Part shown: positions 1 to 7,674 of the stretch, in pieces
How positions within the stretch are numbered: position 1 is the first letter of the stretch
How the letters are laid out: the number at the start of each line of letters is the position of its first letter
Notes under the pieces: generated by a model
Seen by the model: only the letters and a program-made list of their open reading frames with translations
Told to the model about the DNA's origin: nothing
Database searches by the model: none
Program-made: the position numbers and the translations under genes
Source of the DNA: Nitrobacter sp039808345
Lineage (GTDB): Bacteria > Pseudomonadota > Alphaproteobacteria > Rhizobiales > Xanthobacteraceae
NCBI RefSeq assembly: GCF_047824785.1
Contig: NZ_CP181167.1
Location: 1,426,001-1,490,000, forward strand
Length of the DNA stretch: 64,000 bases
Direction: 5' to 3'

Positions 1-63
1 GTCGCCCGCGACCGCAATGACGGGTCGGGGCGGCTGTGGAATCACAAACGGCGATGCGTTCAT
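1..63 (-). CDS. Probable fumarylacetoacetate hydrolase family protein, N-terminal fragment (runs off the window)
   Basis: On the minus strand an ATG at 63-61 opens a frame that stays open to the window edge (21 codons). A GGAGAG ribosome-binding site lies six bases upstream. The peptide begins MNASPFVIPQPPRP and continues VIAVAGD. From memory, the VIP-x-P...PVIAV-x-G opening resembles the N terminus of FAH-fold hydrolases of Bradyrhizobiaceae, which act on acylpyruvates and related beta-diketo acids. Only the extreme N terminus is present and no catalytic residue is visible, so the family call rests on this short similarity; the existence of a gene start is better supported than its identity. 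Confidence 0.5.
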   Translation of the reverse strand, partial: MNASPFVIPQPPRPVIAVAGD

Positions 64-139
64 GCTGTGCTCTCCGCTCGGTCTACGCTTGCGCGACGAG
101 GTTGTTATCGGGATAGATGCGACGAGCCGACGCGCTTAG

Positions 140-355
140 CGCGCATTCCGTAAAAGTGGATACCGGTTTTGCGATCAGAATGCGCGCAAGTTTCTGATTG
201 AGAGCATTTTCTTCACGCCAGAGCCTTTCCGCTTCTGATAGAATCAGAAGCGGGCTCTATGACTTTGTTTTGACGCGTTTTCTTCACGCGAACCGGTGTC
301 CACTTCGCTTGAAAACGCTCTAACCGGATTCCACTTTAGCCGGAAAATGCTCTAG
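140..355. repeat. Composite intergenic palindromic repeat ending in CTAG
   Basis: The stretch from 64 to 412 holds no gene apart from the left end of the IS481-like element. It contains the interspersed repeat seen elsewhere in the window: a CCGCTTCTGAT/ATCAGAAGCGG-type hairpin near 229-253, the block GCGTTTTCTTCACGCGAACCGG near 277, GCTTGAAAACGCTCTA near 310, and a terminal GCTCTAG at 349-355. The final CTAG is the integration point of the adjoining insertion sequence. Confidence 0.7.
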
Positions 356-1374
356 GTGTTTAGTCCCAAGCTTTGATGGAGCATCCTTATCGCACGATTC
401 GAAGGAAGCGCTATGGGACAAGTTTTACACGGCTGCGCCACGACGACGGAGGCAGTCCGTCGAGCAATACAAAATAGTCAAGAGAGCCTAAGAGGTCTCG
501 CCAAGCGCTACGGGATCAACCAGAAGACGGTCGCGAAGTGGAAGCAGCGCGAGACCGTCACCGATCTTCCGACTGGCCCCAAGGAAGCCAAGTCGACTGT
601 CCTTTCCATTGAAGATGAGGCGATCATCGTTGCTTTCCGGCGGCACACGCTGCTGCCACTCGATGATTGCGTCTATGCGTTGCAGCCGACCATCCCGCAT
701 CTGACGCGGTCCTCCCTGCATCGCTGTCTCCAACGCCACGGCATCAGTCGATTGCCGGAGGTTGAAGGCGACAGGCCCTCGAAGAAGAAGTTCAAGGCCT
801 ATCCGATCGGCTATTTCCACATCGATATTGCCGAGCTTCAGACGGCTGAAGGCAAGCTCTACCTCTATGTCGCCATTGATCGCACCAGCAAGTTCGCCTT
901 CGTGCAACTGGTCAAGAAGACGGGAAGGACCTCGGCCTCGGCCTTCCTCGAAGCTCTGATCGCGGCCGTCCCCTACAAGATCCACACGGTACTCACCGAC
1001 AATGGGATCCAGTTCACCTTCCCGCCACGCTATGCGGATGGCCCGACGGCAAGATACGTGACGCATATGTTCGATATGCGATGCCAGGAAAACGGGATCG
1101 AGCATCGGCTGACCAAAATCAAGCATCCCTGGACTAATGGTCAGGTCGAACGCATGAACCGAACGATCAAGGAAGCAACCGTCAAGCGCTACCACTACGA
1201 CCGACACGATCAGCTCGAAGCTCACCTTGCCGACTTCATTACCGCCTACAACTACGCTCGGCGGCTGAAGACCCTGAAGGGTCTCACACCTTACGAATAC
1301 ATCTGCAAGTGCTGGACTTCCCAACCAGAACGATTCAGACTTAACCCGCTCCAGCAAATGCCGGGACTAAACAC
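356..1374 (+). mobile_element. IS481-like insertion sequence, apparently intact
   Basis: The element is about 1.02 kb with perfect 12-bp terminal inverted repeats, GTGTTTAGTCCC at 356-367 and its complement at 1363-1374. It is flanked by CTAG at 352-355 and at 1375-1378, read as the target duplication. Several IS481-family members are known to target CTAG (NCTAGN for IS481 itself). The left CTAG is the end of an intergenic repeat and the right CTAG touches the adjoining IS5-like element. It carries one transposase gene reading outward to the right. Confidence 0.85.
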
Positions 1375-1378
1375 CTAG
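413..1378 (+). CDS. IS481-family transposase (DDE integrase fold)
   Basis: The 321-residue protein would cut and join the ends of its insertion sequence. An N-terminal helix-turn-helix (about residues 15-45, with SLRGLAKRYGINQKTVAKWK) is followed by an RNase H-like integrase core. Catalytic acidic residues are visible in YFHIDIAELQ, VLTDNGIQFT and NGQVERMNRTIKEA, in the order D-D-E. AAGGAAG lies a few bases upstream of the ATG. The frame is uninterrupted and of normal length, so it looks functional. Its TAG stop (1376-1378) lies outside the inverted repeat, in the CTAG target duplication, so the gene depends on its insertion site for termination. Nothing points to cargo genes. Confidence 0.92.
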   Translation: MGQVLHGCATTTEAVRRAIQNSQESLRGLAKRYGINQKTVAKWKQRETVTDLPTGPKEAKSTVLSIEDEAIIVAFRRHTLLPLDDCVYALQPTIPHLTRSSLHRCLQRHGISRLPEVEGDRPSKKKFKAYPIGYFHIDIAELQTAEGKLYLYVAIDRTSKFAFVQLVKKTGRTSASAFLEALIAAVPYKIHTVLTDNGIQFTFPPRYADGPTARYVTHMFDMRCQENGIEHRLTKIKHPWTNGQVERMNRTIKEATVKRYHYDRHDQLEAHLADFITAYNYARRLKTLKGLTPYEYICKCWTSQPERFRLNPLQQMPGLNT

Positions 1379-2260
1379 GCCGGATCGACATTCATCGTAT
1401 CCAGATCAGGGCTGCGGCCAGGTGAACGAAGCCCGTGAAGTGAACGGTGCGCCTGTCGTAGCGGGTGGCGAAACGGCGGAAGTGTTTGAGACGGTTGAAG
1501 CAGCGCTCGATCCGGTTGCGGTGTTTGTAGAGACCGGCGTCATCCGGTTGCGGTGTTTGTAGAGACCGGCGTCATGCGGGATGATGATTTTGCGCGTCCT
1601 GTTTGAGGGGATCACCGCTTCGGCGCCCATGCCGGCGATGAGTGCACGCAAGGCGTTGCTGTCATAAGCCTTGTCGGCCAGCACGGCGTCCCCGGCCTGG
1701 GCTTCGAGCAGCGCGGGGGCTTGTGTGATGTCTCCGACCTGCCCGGCGGTGACGATGAAACGCAAGGGTCGGCCCAGCGCATCGGCGAGCATGTGGACCT
1801 TGGTGGTCAATCCACCTCGGGAACGCCCCAGCGCCTGATCCTTGGCCCCCCTTTTCCGGTGGCCGCCTGCTGATGGGCTCGAACGATGGTTGAGTCGAGC
1901 ATCAGATACTGGTTGTCGCGATCGGCTGTCAGGGTGGAGAACACCCGTTCCCACACGCCGGCATGACACCACCGGCTGAACCGCCGATGCACCGTCTTCC
2001 AGCGGCCATAGCGCTCCGGCAGGTCGCACCAGTGCGCGCCGGATCGCAGCACCCACAGACAGCCGTTCACGAACAACCGATTGTCCGCTCCCGTCCGTCC
2101 CGGATCAGAGGCCTTGCCTGGCAGCAACGGTGCAATCTTCGCCCACTGATGATCGCTCAGCTCATACCGCTTGATCCCCATCGTGCAGCTCCGTGTCAGA
2201 ATCACGGAACCCTATGAATCAGCGATCAGACCGCCGGGGAATCCTGAATGTCGATCCGGC
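1379..2260 (-). mobile_element. IS5-like insertion sequence, degenerate, nested beside the IS481-like element
   Basis: A perfect 16-bp inverted repeat begins GCCGGATCGACATTCA at 1379 and is matched by its complement ending at 2260; both ends are bounded outside by CTAG (1375-1378 and 2261-2264). The interior holds a two-frame IS5-type transposase on the minus strand. IS5 itself duplicates a YTAR/CTAG-like tetranucleotide, so the ends and target agree with that family. The right end extends into the 3' end of the neighbouring ABC transporter gene. I infer the boundaries from the inverted repeat; I did not match them to a named element. Confidence 0.65.
1392..2181 (-). pseudogene. IS5-family transposase, orfA/orfB, inactivated by a 32-bp tandem duplication
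   Basis: OrfA starts MGIKRYELSDHQWAKIAPLL at 2181 with GGAGC upstream and carries the DUF4096-like domain plus the first catalytic region (LMLDSTIVRAHQQA). OrfB continues in another frame (RSRGGLTTKVHMLAD, then LADKAYDSNALR). On the minus strand an AAAAGGGGGG tract (1846-1855) lies at the switch, the usual kind of slippery site for programmed frameshifting in this family. A perfect 32-bp duplication, 1511-1542 and 1543-1574, then shifts the reading frame near the end. Removing one copy restores a C terminus containing KHRNRIERCFNRLKHFRRFA and a stop at 1392-1394; with both copies the frame reads an unrelated tail ending at 1406. The E-containing catalytic end is therefore lost. Confidence 0.85.
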
Positions 2261-4055
2261 CTAGTGGGGCCAGCGTCAGCGGCGCTGTCTCCCGATGCTG
2301 CAGGCGGAAGAACGAAGCATAGCGTCCGCCGCTCCGCAGCAACTCGTCATGGCATCCGTGCTCGACGACCTCGCCGTTCTCGACCACGAGAATGGCGTCG
2401 GCGTGCATGATGGTGTGCAGGCGATGCGCGATCACGATCGTGGTGCGATTCCGGCACAGATGCTCGATCGCTTCCTGCACTTGCTTTTCGGATTCCGAAT
2501 CGAGCGCGGCGGTGGCCTCGTCGAGCAGGATGATCGGCGCGTCCTTGATCAGCGCGCGCGCCACGGCGATGCGCTGGCGCTGCCCGCCGGAGAGCTGGGT
2601 GCCGTGCTCGCCCACAGGGGTGTCGTAGCCGAGCGGAAAGCCCATGATGAAGTCGTGGGCGCAGGCGGCTTTCGCCGCCGCGATAATCTCGTCCTCGTTG
2701 GCGCCGGGGCGACCGAACGCGATGTTCTCGCGGATGGTGGCGCGGAACAGGTAGACGTCCTGGCCGACATAGGCGGTCTGCCGGCGCAGCGACGTGCGTG
2801 ACACGCCGGAGATGGACTGTCCGTCGATCAGGATGTCGCCGCCGGTGACTTCATACAGGCGCAGCAGCAGCGCCAGCACGGTGGATTTTCCGCCGCCCGA
2901 TGGGCCGACCAGCGCCGTCATCCTGCCGGGCTCCGCGATGAAGCTCATGCGCTTGAGGACGGGCTCGTCCGGACGATAGGCGAATGTGACCTCGCGCAAC
3001 TCGACGCGGGCGTCGGTCAGTTGCAGCGCCGGCTTGTCGCTGTCGTCGGGTTCGCTGGCGGGGCTGTCCACGATTTCAATCAGCTTGCGCGCGCCGATCA
3101 GGCTGCTGTTGAGTTCGATGTTGAGACGGGCCAGCCGCTTGGCCGGCTCATAGGCCAGCAGAAAGGCGGTGAGGAAGGAAAAGAACTGGCCCGGCGTCGC
3201 GCCCATCGCGACGACGCGATAGCCGCCATACATCAGTCCGCCCGCGATGGCGAAACCGCCGAGCGTTTCCATCAATGGGCTGGCGCGGTTCGAAACCCGC
3301 GCCATCTTGTTGTTGGTCTGCTCGACGGCGGTGATGCTGGCGTCGATCCGCTCGCGCATGGTCTGTTCGAGCGTGAACGCCTTGACGGTCCGAATGCCTT
3401 GCAGCGACTCCTGCATCGTTTCCATGATGTCGGCGGTGCCGTGGAACTGGCTGTGCGCCAGTCCCTTGATGCGCTTCACCAGCTTGCGCAACACGATCAT
3501 CGCGGGCGGCGCCACCAGCGCGCCGAACAGCGACATGTACGGATCTTGCATCACCATCACGGTGACGAGTGCGATCAGCGACAACAGATCGCGCCCCACC
3601 GCGTTGATCAGCAGGCTGAGCACCTGCGTCACCGAGGTCGCGCCGGCCGTGAGCCGCGCGAGAAATTCGGATGAATGTCGTTGCGAGAAATAGCCGATGC
3701 TCTCGCTCATCAGCTTGGCGAACAGGCGGCGCTGATTATTGGCGAGGATCGCGTTGCTGATTTGGGACAGGATCACGGAATGACCGTAGGTCGCCGCGCC
3801 CTTGGCCACGAAGATGACGAGCACCACCGTGGACAGCATGAAGATGCCGCTCACGTTGCGGTCCACATAAGCCTGATTGATGACTTCACCGAGCAGGTAG
3901 GCCGACGTCGCCGTCGCCGCCGCGGAGACGGCCATCAGCACGAAAGCGGCGAGATAGCGCCGCCAATAGGCCATGCCCTGTTCCGTGACCAGGCGGCGGA
4001 TGAGGATCGCCGCGCCATAGGGATCATCGGTGATTTTCTTCGGAGGCTCGGTCAT
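2226..4055 (-). CDS. ABC exporter, fused membrane and ATPase domains (MsbA/multidrug type)
   Basis: The 609-residue half-transporter belongs to the type IV exporter family that moves lipids, glycans or drugs across the inner membrane as a homodimer. Residues 30-320 form the six-helix membrane domain. The ATPase domain shows Walker A GPSGGGKST (about 385), signature LSGGQRQRIAVARA (about 488), Walker B IILLDEATAALD and the switch IAHRL. I start at MTEPPKK (4055) rather than 26 codons upstream because homologues begin near there. The last eleven codons (RIDIQDSPAV and stop) lie inside the inverted repeat of the neighbouring IS5-like element, so the C terminus has been replaced. Its place beside sugar and LPS genes favours a lipid or glycan substrate, but the substrate is not shown. 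Confidence 0.85.
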   Translation of the reverse strand: MTEPPKKITDDPYGAAILIRRLVTEQGMAYWRRYLAAFVLMAVSAAATATSAYLLGEVINQAYVDRNVSGIFMLSTVVLVIFVAKGAATYGHSVILSQISNAILANNQRRLFAKLMSESIGYFSQRHSSEFLARLTAGATSVTQVLSLLINAVGRDLLSLIALVTVMVMQDPYMSLFGALVAPPAMIVLRKLVKRIKGLAHSQFHGTADIMETMQESLQGIRTVKAFTLEQTMRERIDASITAVEQTNNKMARVSNRASPLMETLGGFAIAGGLMYGGYRVVAMGATPGQFFSFLTAFLLAYEPAKRLARLNIELNSSLIGARKLIEIVDSPASEPDDSDKPALQLTDARVELREVTFAYRPDEPVLKRMSFIAEPGRMTALVGPSGGGKSTVLALLLRLYEVTGGDILIDGQSISGVSRTSLRRQTAYVGQDVYLFRATIRENIAFGRPGANEDEIIAAAKAACAHDFIMGFPLGYDTPVGEHGTQLSGGQRQRIAVARALIKDAPIILLDEATAALDSESEKQVQEAIEHLCRNRTTIVIAHRLHTIMHADAILVVENGEVVEHGCHDELLRSGGRYASFFRLQHRETAPLTLAPLGRIDIQDSPAV

Positions 4056-4175
4056 CGCGTTCCATTGACGCCGTGAATCGGTTGTCGCCCGCGCGTCAGG
4101 GGTGTTGCGAAAGCTCCGACTCAATGCCCGCAATAACGGCCTTTTTCAAGCCAAAACCGGGTTTGGTCCGGCCTG

Positions 4176-5186
4176 TCAGGCCGATACCGCGAGCGCATCG
4201 GCGGCGTGCCGCTGCGCCAGCTTCTCTTCCCATGCCAGCGCATGCGCGGCGATGGTGGCGAGATCGTCGTATTGCGGCGTCCAGTCGAGCGCCGCGCGAA
4301 TCCGGCCGGTGTCGGCGATCATGGTCATGATATCGCCGGGGCGGCGATTGGCGTAGTGAACCGCGAAGTTGCGGCCGCAGACCCCGCGCACCGCCTCGAT
4401 CGTTTCCAGAACCGAGTAGCCGCGTCCGTATCCGCAGTTCAGCGTGGTCGAGCCTCCGCCGTTTCGCAGGTAGGTCAGCGCGGCGCGATGGGCCTGCGCC
4501 AGATCGCTGACATGGATGAAGTCGCGAATGCAGCTTCCATCCGGCGTCGGATAGTCGGTGCCGAACACGTCGATCCTGGCGCGCTGACCGGTCGCGACTT
4601 CGACCGCGATCTTCAGAAGATGCGTGGCGCCCGCGGTCTGCAGCCCGATCCGTGCCTGCGGATCGGCGCCTGCGACGTTGAAGTAGCGCAGCACGACGTA
4701 GTTCATGTCGTGAGCGGTGGCGACATCGTGCAGCATGATTTCCGTCATCAGCTTCGACGACCCGTAAGGAGAGAGCGGCCGGGTCGGCGTCTCTTCCGCG
4801 ACCGGCATCTGGTCGGGATTGCCATAGACGGCGGCGGTCGATGAGAAGATGAAGCGGTTGACGCCGCATTTGACGGCGGCGTTCAGCAGGCTGCGGGTCG
4901 TCATCGTGTTGTTGCGATAGTAGGCGAGCGGATCGCGCATCGAATCGGGCACCACCACGGAACCCGCGAAATGAATGATGCTTTCGATGCCGTGCTGGGC
5001 GATGACGTTCTCGACAAGATTTTCGTCCCCGGCGTCGCCGATGAACAGCGGCACGCCCTCGGGCAGCGCCGACGAAAATCCCGTGGACAGGTTGTCGATC
5101 ACGACGACATTCTCGCCGGCCTCGGCCAGCGCGAGCACCATATGACTGCCGATGTAGCCGGCGCCACCCGTCACAAGCACGGTCAT
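4176..5186 (-). CDS. galE: UDP-glucose 4-epimerase
   Basis: This 336-residue short-chain dehydrogenase interconverts UDP-glucose and UDP-galactose in the cytoplasm, using tightly bound NAD. The N terminus TVLVTGGAGYIGSHM is the nucleotide-binding glycine motif, and SPYGSSKLMTEIM holds the catalytic Tyr-x3-Lys. FIFSSTAAVYG and LRYFNVAGADP are typical of GalE. The start at 5186 is chosen because AAAAGGAGC lies just upstream and the protein begins at the Rossmann strand. It reads towards the ABC exporter gene with about 120 bases between and stands at the left border of the LPS region, where UDP-galactose would serve core or O-antigen synthesis. Confidence 0.92.
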   Translation of the reverse strand: MTVLVTGGAGYIGSHMVLALAEAGENVVVIDNLSTGFSSALPEGVPLFIGDAGDENLVENVIAQHGIESIIHFAGSVVVPDSMRDPLAYYRNNTMTTRSLLNAAVKCGVNRFIFSSTAAVYGNPDQMPVAEETPTRPLSPYGSSKLMTEIMLHDVATAHDMNYVVLRYFNVAGADPQARIGLQTAGATHLLKIAVEVATGQRARIDVFGTDYPTPDGSCIRDFIHVSDLAQAHRAALTYLRNGGGSTTLNCGYGRGYSVLETIEAVRGVCGRNFAVHYANRRPGDIMTMIADTGRIRAALDWTPQYDDLATIAAHALAWEEKLAQRHAADALAVSA

Positions 5187-5371
5187 ATCTGCTCCTTTTC
5201 GCCTCAGCTGTGCGGCCGGTACCGCGGTCGCCGAAGTTTCCCACAAAAGGATGGAATTGCCGTATAGCATGACCGTGATCGGCCGGATTTCGTCCGCCTG
5301 ACCCCGGGATTCGACATTATGGTTGCCAAACCGTAACGGGAACCGGCTCTCCCTGGCACCTGCGGCAGCCG

Positions 5372-6316
5372 ATGACCGACGTTCTCATCATCAAGACATC
5401 CTCGCTCGGCGATGTCGTGCATCAGATGCCGGCGATCGTCGATGCCTCACGCGCATGTCCGCAGGTGCGGCTGACGTGGCTGGTCGAGGAATCTTTCGTG
5501 CCGCTGGTGCGGCTGCACCCGTCGGTCGCCGACATCATTCCTGTCGCGACGCGGCGCTGGCGTTCGCAACTCGGAGCCATTGCCACATGGCGCGAAATCG
5601 GCGCGTTCCGGACGCGGCTGCGCCGGCAGTCGTTCGAAAAGGTGATCGATACGCAAGGTCTTATTCGTTCCGCGATCATGGCGCGCGTCGCGCGCGGCGA
5701 ACGACATGGTTACGATGCGCGCAGCATTCGCGAACCGTTGGCCGCGCGATTCTACGATGTCTGGCACGCGGTCGGTCGCGGTCTTCATGCCGTGACGCGC
5801 AACCGGCTCCTGACAGGTCTCTCGCTTGGGTACGAACCAACCGGAGATGTTGATTACGGTCTCGGTTGTCCGGCGCGAACGGATGGTCAGCGCTACGCCG
5901 TACTGCTTCACGGCACCTCCCGGCTCTCGAAAACGTGGCGCGTGGAGGACTGGATCGAAACCGGTCGCTGGCTGCAGGCGAACGGATTGCAGACCGTGCT
6001 TCCCTGGGGCACCGAGGCCGAGCGTCTGTTATCCGAGCGGCTATCGGGGGAAATCGCGGGCAGTCGTGTCCAGCCGCGCCAGAGCCTCGATCTGACCGCG
6101 CGGATGATCGGCAATGCGGCGTTGGTGATCGGCGTCGACACCGGGCTGATGCATCTCGCCGCGGCCTATCGGGTGCCGCTCGTCGGTATCTATGTCAGTA
6201 CCGATCCCGGCCTGACGGGGCCGGTCGGCACCGGACGCATGGCGGTCCTAGGCGGCAAGAGCGGTCCGCCTTCCGCGTGGCAGGTGATCGATGCCGCGGA
6301 GAGGTTGCTCGGTTAG
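5372..6316 (+). CDS. waaC: Lipopolysaccharide heptosyltransferase I (glycosyltransferase family 9)
   Basis: The 314-residue enzyme is predicted to add the first L-glycero-D-manno-heptose to Kdo of the inner core on the cytoplasmic face. The start MTDVLIIKTSSLGDVVHQMPA is the hallmark WaaC N terminus. The C-terminal sugar-nucleotide fold shows LLHGTSRLSKTWRVEDW and VIGVDTGLMHLAAAYRVPLVGIY, the family 9 nucleotide-binding segment with the conserved D-T-G-L-x-H. It is divergent from galE across about 185 bases that hold both promoters. The gene belongs functionally with gmhA, gmhB, hldD, hldE and waaF on either side. Confidence 0.88.
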   Translation: MTDVLIIKTSSLGDVVHQMPAIVDASRACPQVRLTWLVEESFVPLVRLHPSVADIIPVATRRWRSQLGAIATWREIGAFRTRLRRQSFEKVIDTQGLIRSAIMARVARGERHGYDARSIREPLAARFYDVWHAVGRGLHAVTRNRLLTGLSLGYEPTGDVDYGLGCPARTDGQRYAVLLHGTSRLSKTWRVEDWIETGRWLQANGLQTVLPWGTEAERLLSERLSGEIAGSRVQPRQSLDLTARMIGNAALVIGVDTGLMHLAAAYRVPLVGIYVSTDPGLTGPVGTGRMAVLGGKSGPPSAWQVIDAAERLLG

Positions 6317-6341
6317 CTTGAGTGGACGAGGTTGTTTGAAT

Positions 6342-6431
6342 CGTCATGCCCGGCATTATACCGGGTATCCACGTCTTGAAGCCCTTGACGGATCAAAGAC
6401 GTGGATGGCCGGGACAAGCCCGGCCATGACG
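6342..6431. repeat. Palindromic intergenic repeat between waaC and gmhB
   Basis: The ends CGTCATGCCCGGC and GCCCGGCCATGACG are inverted copies of each other, and inside them ATCCACGTCTT pairs with AAGACGTGGAT. It sits between two converging genes (waaC and gmhB), where it could fold into a long hairpin and serve as a bidirectional transcription stop. It belongs to a different sequence family from the GCTCTAG-ended repeats. Confidence 0.7.
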
Positions 6432-6462
6432 TGTGGATGCTTCATTATCAACTCATCCTGCT

Positions 6463-7014
6463 TTACGTCTTCGCCGTCGCACCTGATATCTCCGCAAGCA
6501 CCCGCGCGACGAATGCGTCGAGGTCGCCGCCGGGAAACAGGAAGCCCGGAATTCCCGCGTCGGCCGCGGCTTTGATATCGCTGTCGCGGTCGCCGATCGC
6601 GAAGCTGTCCTGACGCCGCACCGGCCAGTGCCGCATCAGGTCGAGGATCATGCCGGGCTTCGGTTTGCGCCACGGATGATCTTCCAGATATCCGGCGACG
6701 GTGCCGTCGGGATGGTGCGGGCAATACCTGAAGTCATCGATCCGCGCGCCTTGCGATGCCAGATGCGACTGCATCCAAAGGTGCAGATCGCGAACATCGT
6801 CTTCACTGAAAAAACCGCGCGCGACCCCGGATTGGTTGGTGAAGATGAAAACGAAATAGCCGGCCTCGTTCAGCCGCCGGATCGCCGGGACGACGCCGGA
6901 CATCCAGCGGATGCGGTCGCGGGTACCCATATAGCAGTCGTCGTGATTGATGACGCCGTCGCGATCGAGGAACGCCGCCGGGGCGGAAGCCGGCACGATA
7001 TCGGCGCGGCTCAC
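6463..7014 (-). CDS. gmhB: D-glycero-D-manno-heptose 1,7-bisphosphate 7-phosphatase
   Basis: This 183-residue HAD phosphatase removes the 7-phosphate from heptose 1,7-bisphosphate in ADP-heptose synthesis. The nucleophile motif FLDRDGVINHD (Asp17, Asp19), motif II IFTNQSGVARG and motif IV AIGDRDSDIKAA are clear. The loop YCPHHPDGTVAGYLEDHPW keeps the first Cys-x-His of the zinc loop known in E. coli GmhB, but the downstream Cys-x-Cys pair is missing, so structural zinc is unlikely. Its ATG overlaps the gmhA stop by four bases (ATGA), which indicates translational coupling. Confidence 0.9.
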   Translation of the reverse strand: MSRADIVPASAPAAFLDRDGVINHDDCYMGTRDRIRWMSGVVPAIRRLNEAGYFVFIFTNQSGVARGFFSEDDVRDLHLWMQSHLASQGARIDDFRYCPHHPDGTVAGYLEDHPWRKPKPGMILDLMRHWPVRRQDSFAIGDRDSDIKAAADAGIPGFLFPGGDLDAFVARVLAEISGATAKT

Positions 7015-7604
7015 GTGCCGCTGGCTCCATCCGCCAGCGCGTGCTCGACGGTATCGCAGATCGCATGAGCCGCGGTCATGTGGATCTGCTGGATCACCGG
7101 GGTGTCGTCACTCGGCGCAACGAAAAGGCGGTCGCAAACCTCCCGCAGGCTTTGCCCCTTGAGACCGGTGAAGCCGACGGTGACAAGTCCGAGCCGTCGC
7201 GCGGCGTCAAGCGCCATGAGAATGTTCGGCGACCGTCCCGAGGTAGACAGCGCAAGCAGCACGTCGCCGGGCCGGCCCAGACTCTCGATCTGCCGGGCGA
7301 AAATCCGCTCGAAGCCGTAGTCGTTGGAGATGGCGGTGAGGGCGGACGTATCGGTTGTCAGGGCGATGGCGGCGTAGCCCGGGCGTTCCTTCCTGTAGCG
7401 CCCGACGATTTCCGAGGCGATGTGCTGCGCGTCGGCGGCGCTTCCGCCGTTGCCGATCAGAAGCACTTTGTTTCCGGAACGCAGCGCGTCGATGATCGTG
7501 ACGGCAATGTCGCTTGCGGAGGCGAGCAGCGCCGTGTCGTCAGCCGCGCGTTGCAGAGCCGCCAGCGATTGCTGAAAATGGACCGCGATCGGATTCTGGC
7601 TCAA
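7011..7604 (-). CDS. gmhA: Sedoheptulose 7-phosphate isomerase (phosphoheptose isomerase)
   Basis: The 197-residue SIS-domain enzyme makes D-glycero-D-manno-heptose 7-phosphate from sedoheptulose 7-phosphate, the first step to ADP-heptose. The core motifs NKVLLIGNGGSAADAQHIA, LTTDTSALTAISNDYGF and LLALSTSGRSPN are those of GmhA. The predicted start is TTG at 7604, preceded by AAGGTG at suitable spacing; no ATG fits better. It lies between waaF (about 70 bases upstream) and gmhB (overlapping), so the three genes probably form one operon. Confidence 0.93.
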   Translation of the reverse strand: MSQNPIAVHFQQSLAALQRAADDTALLASASDIAVTIIDALRSGNKVLLIGNGGSAADAQHIASEIVGRYRKERPGYAAIALTTDTSALTAISNDYGFERIFARQIESLGRPGDVLLALSTSGRSPNILMALDAARRLGLVTVGFTGLKGQSLREVCDRLFVAPSDDTPVIQQIHMTAAHAICDTVEHALADGASGT

Positions 7605-7674
7605 GACGCACCTTTGTCACCGTGACGGATATCAGTGGTAATGAGTGCGTCATGTCCACGCAAGCATGGTGGCA

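Noticed and set aside
2295..4076. Several 130-220-codon plus-strand frames over the ABC exporter
   Set aside because: Shadow frames of high-GC coding sequence; composition and lack of motifs argue against them.
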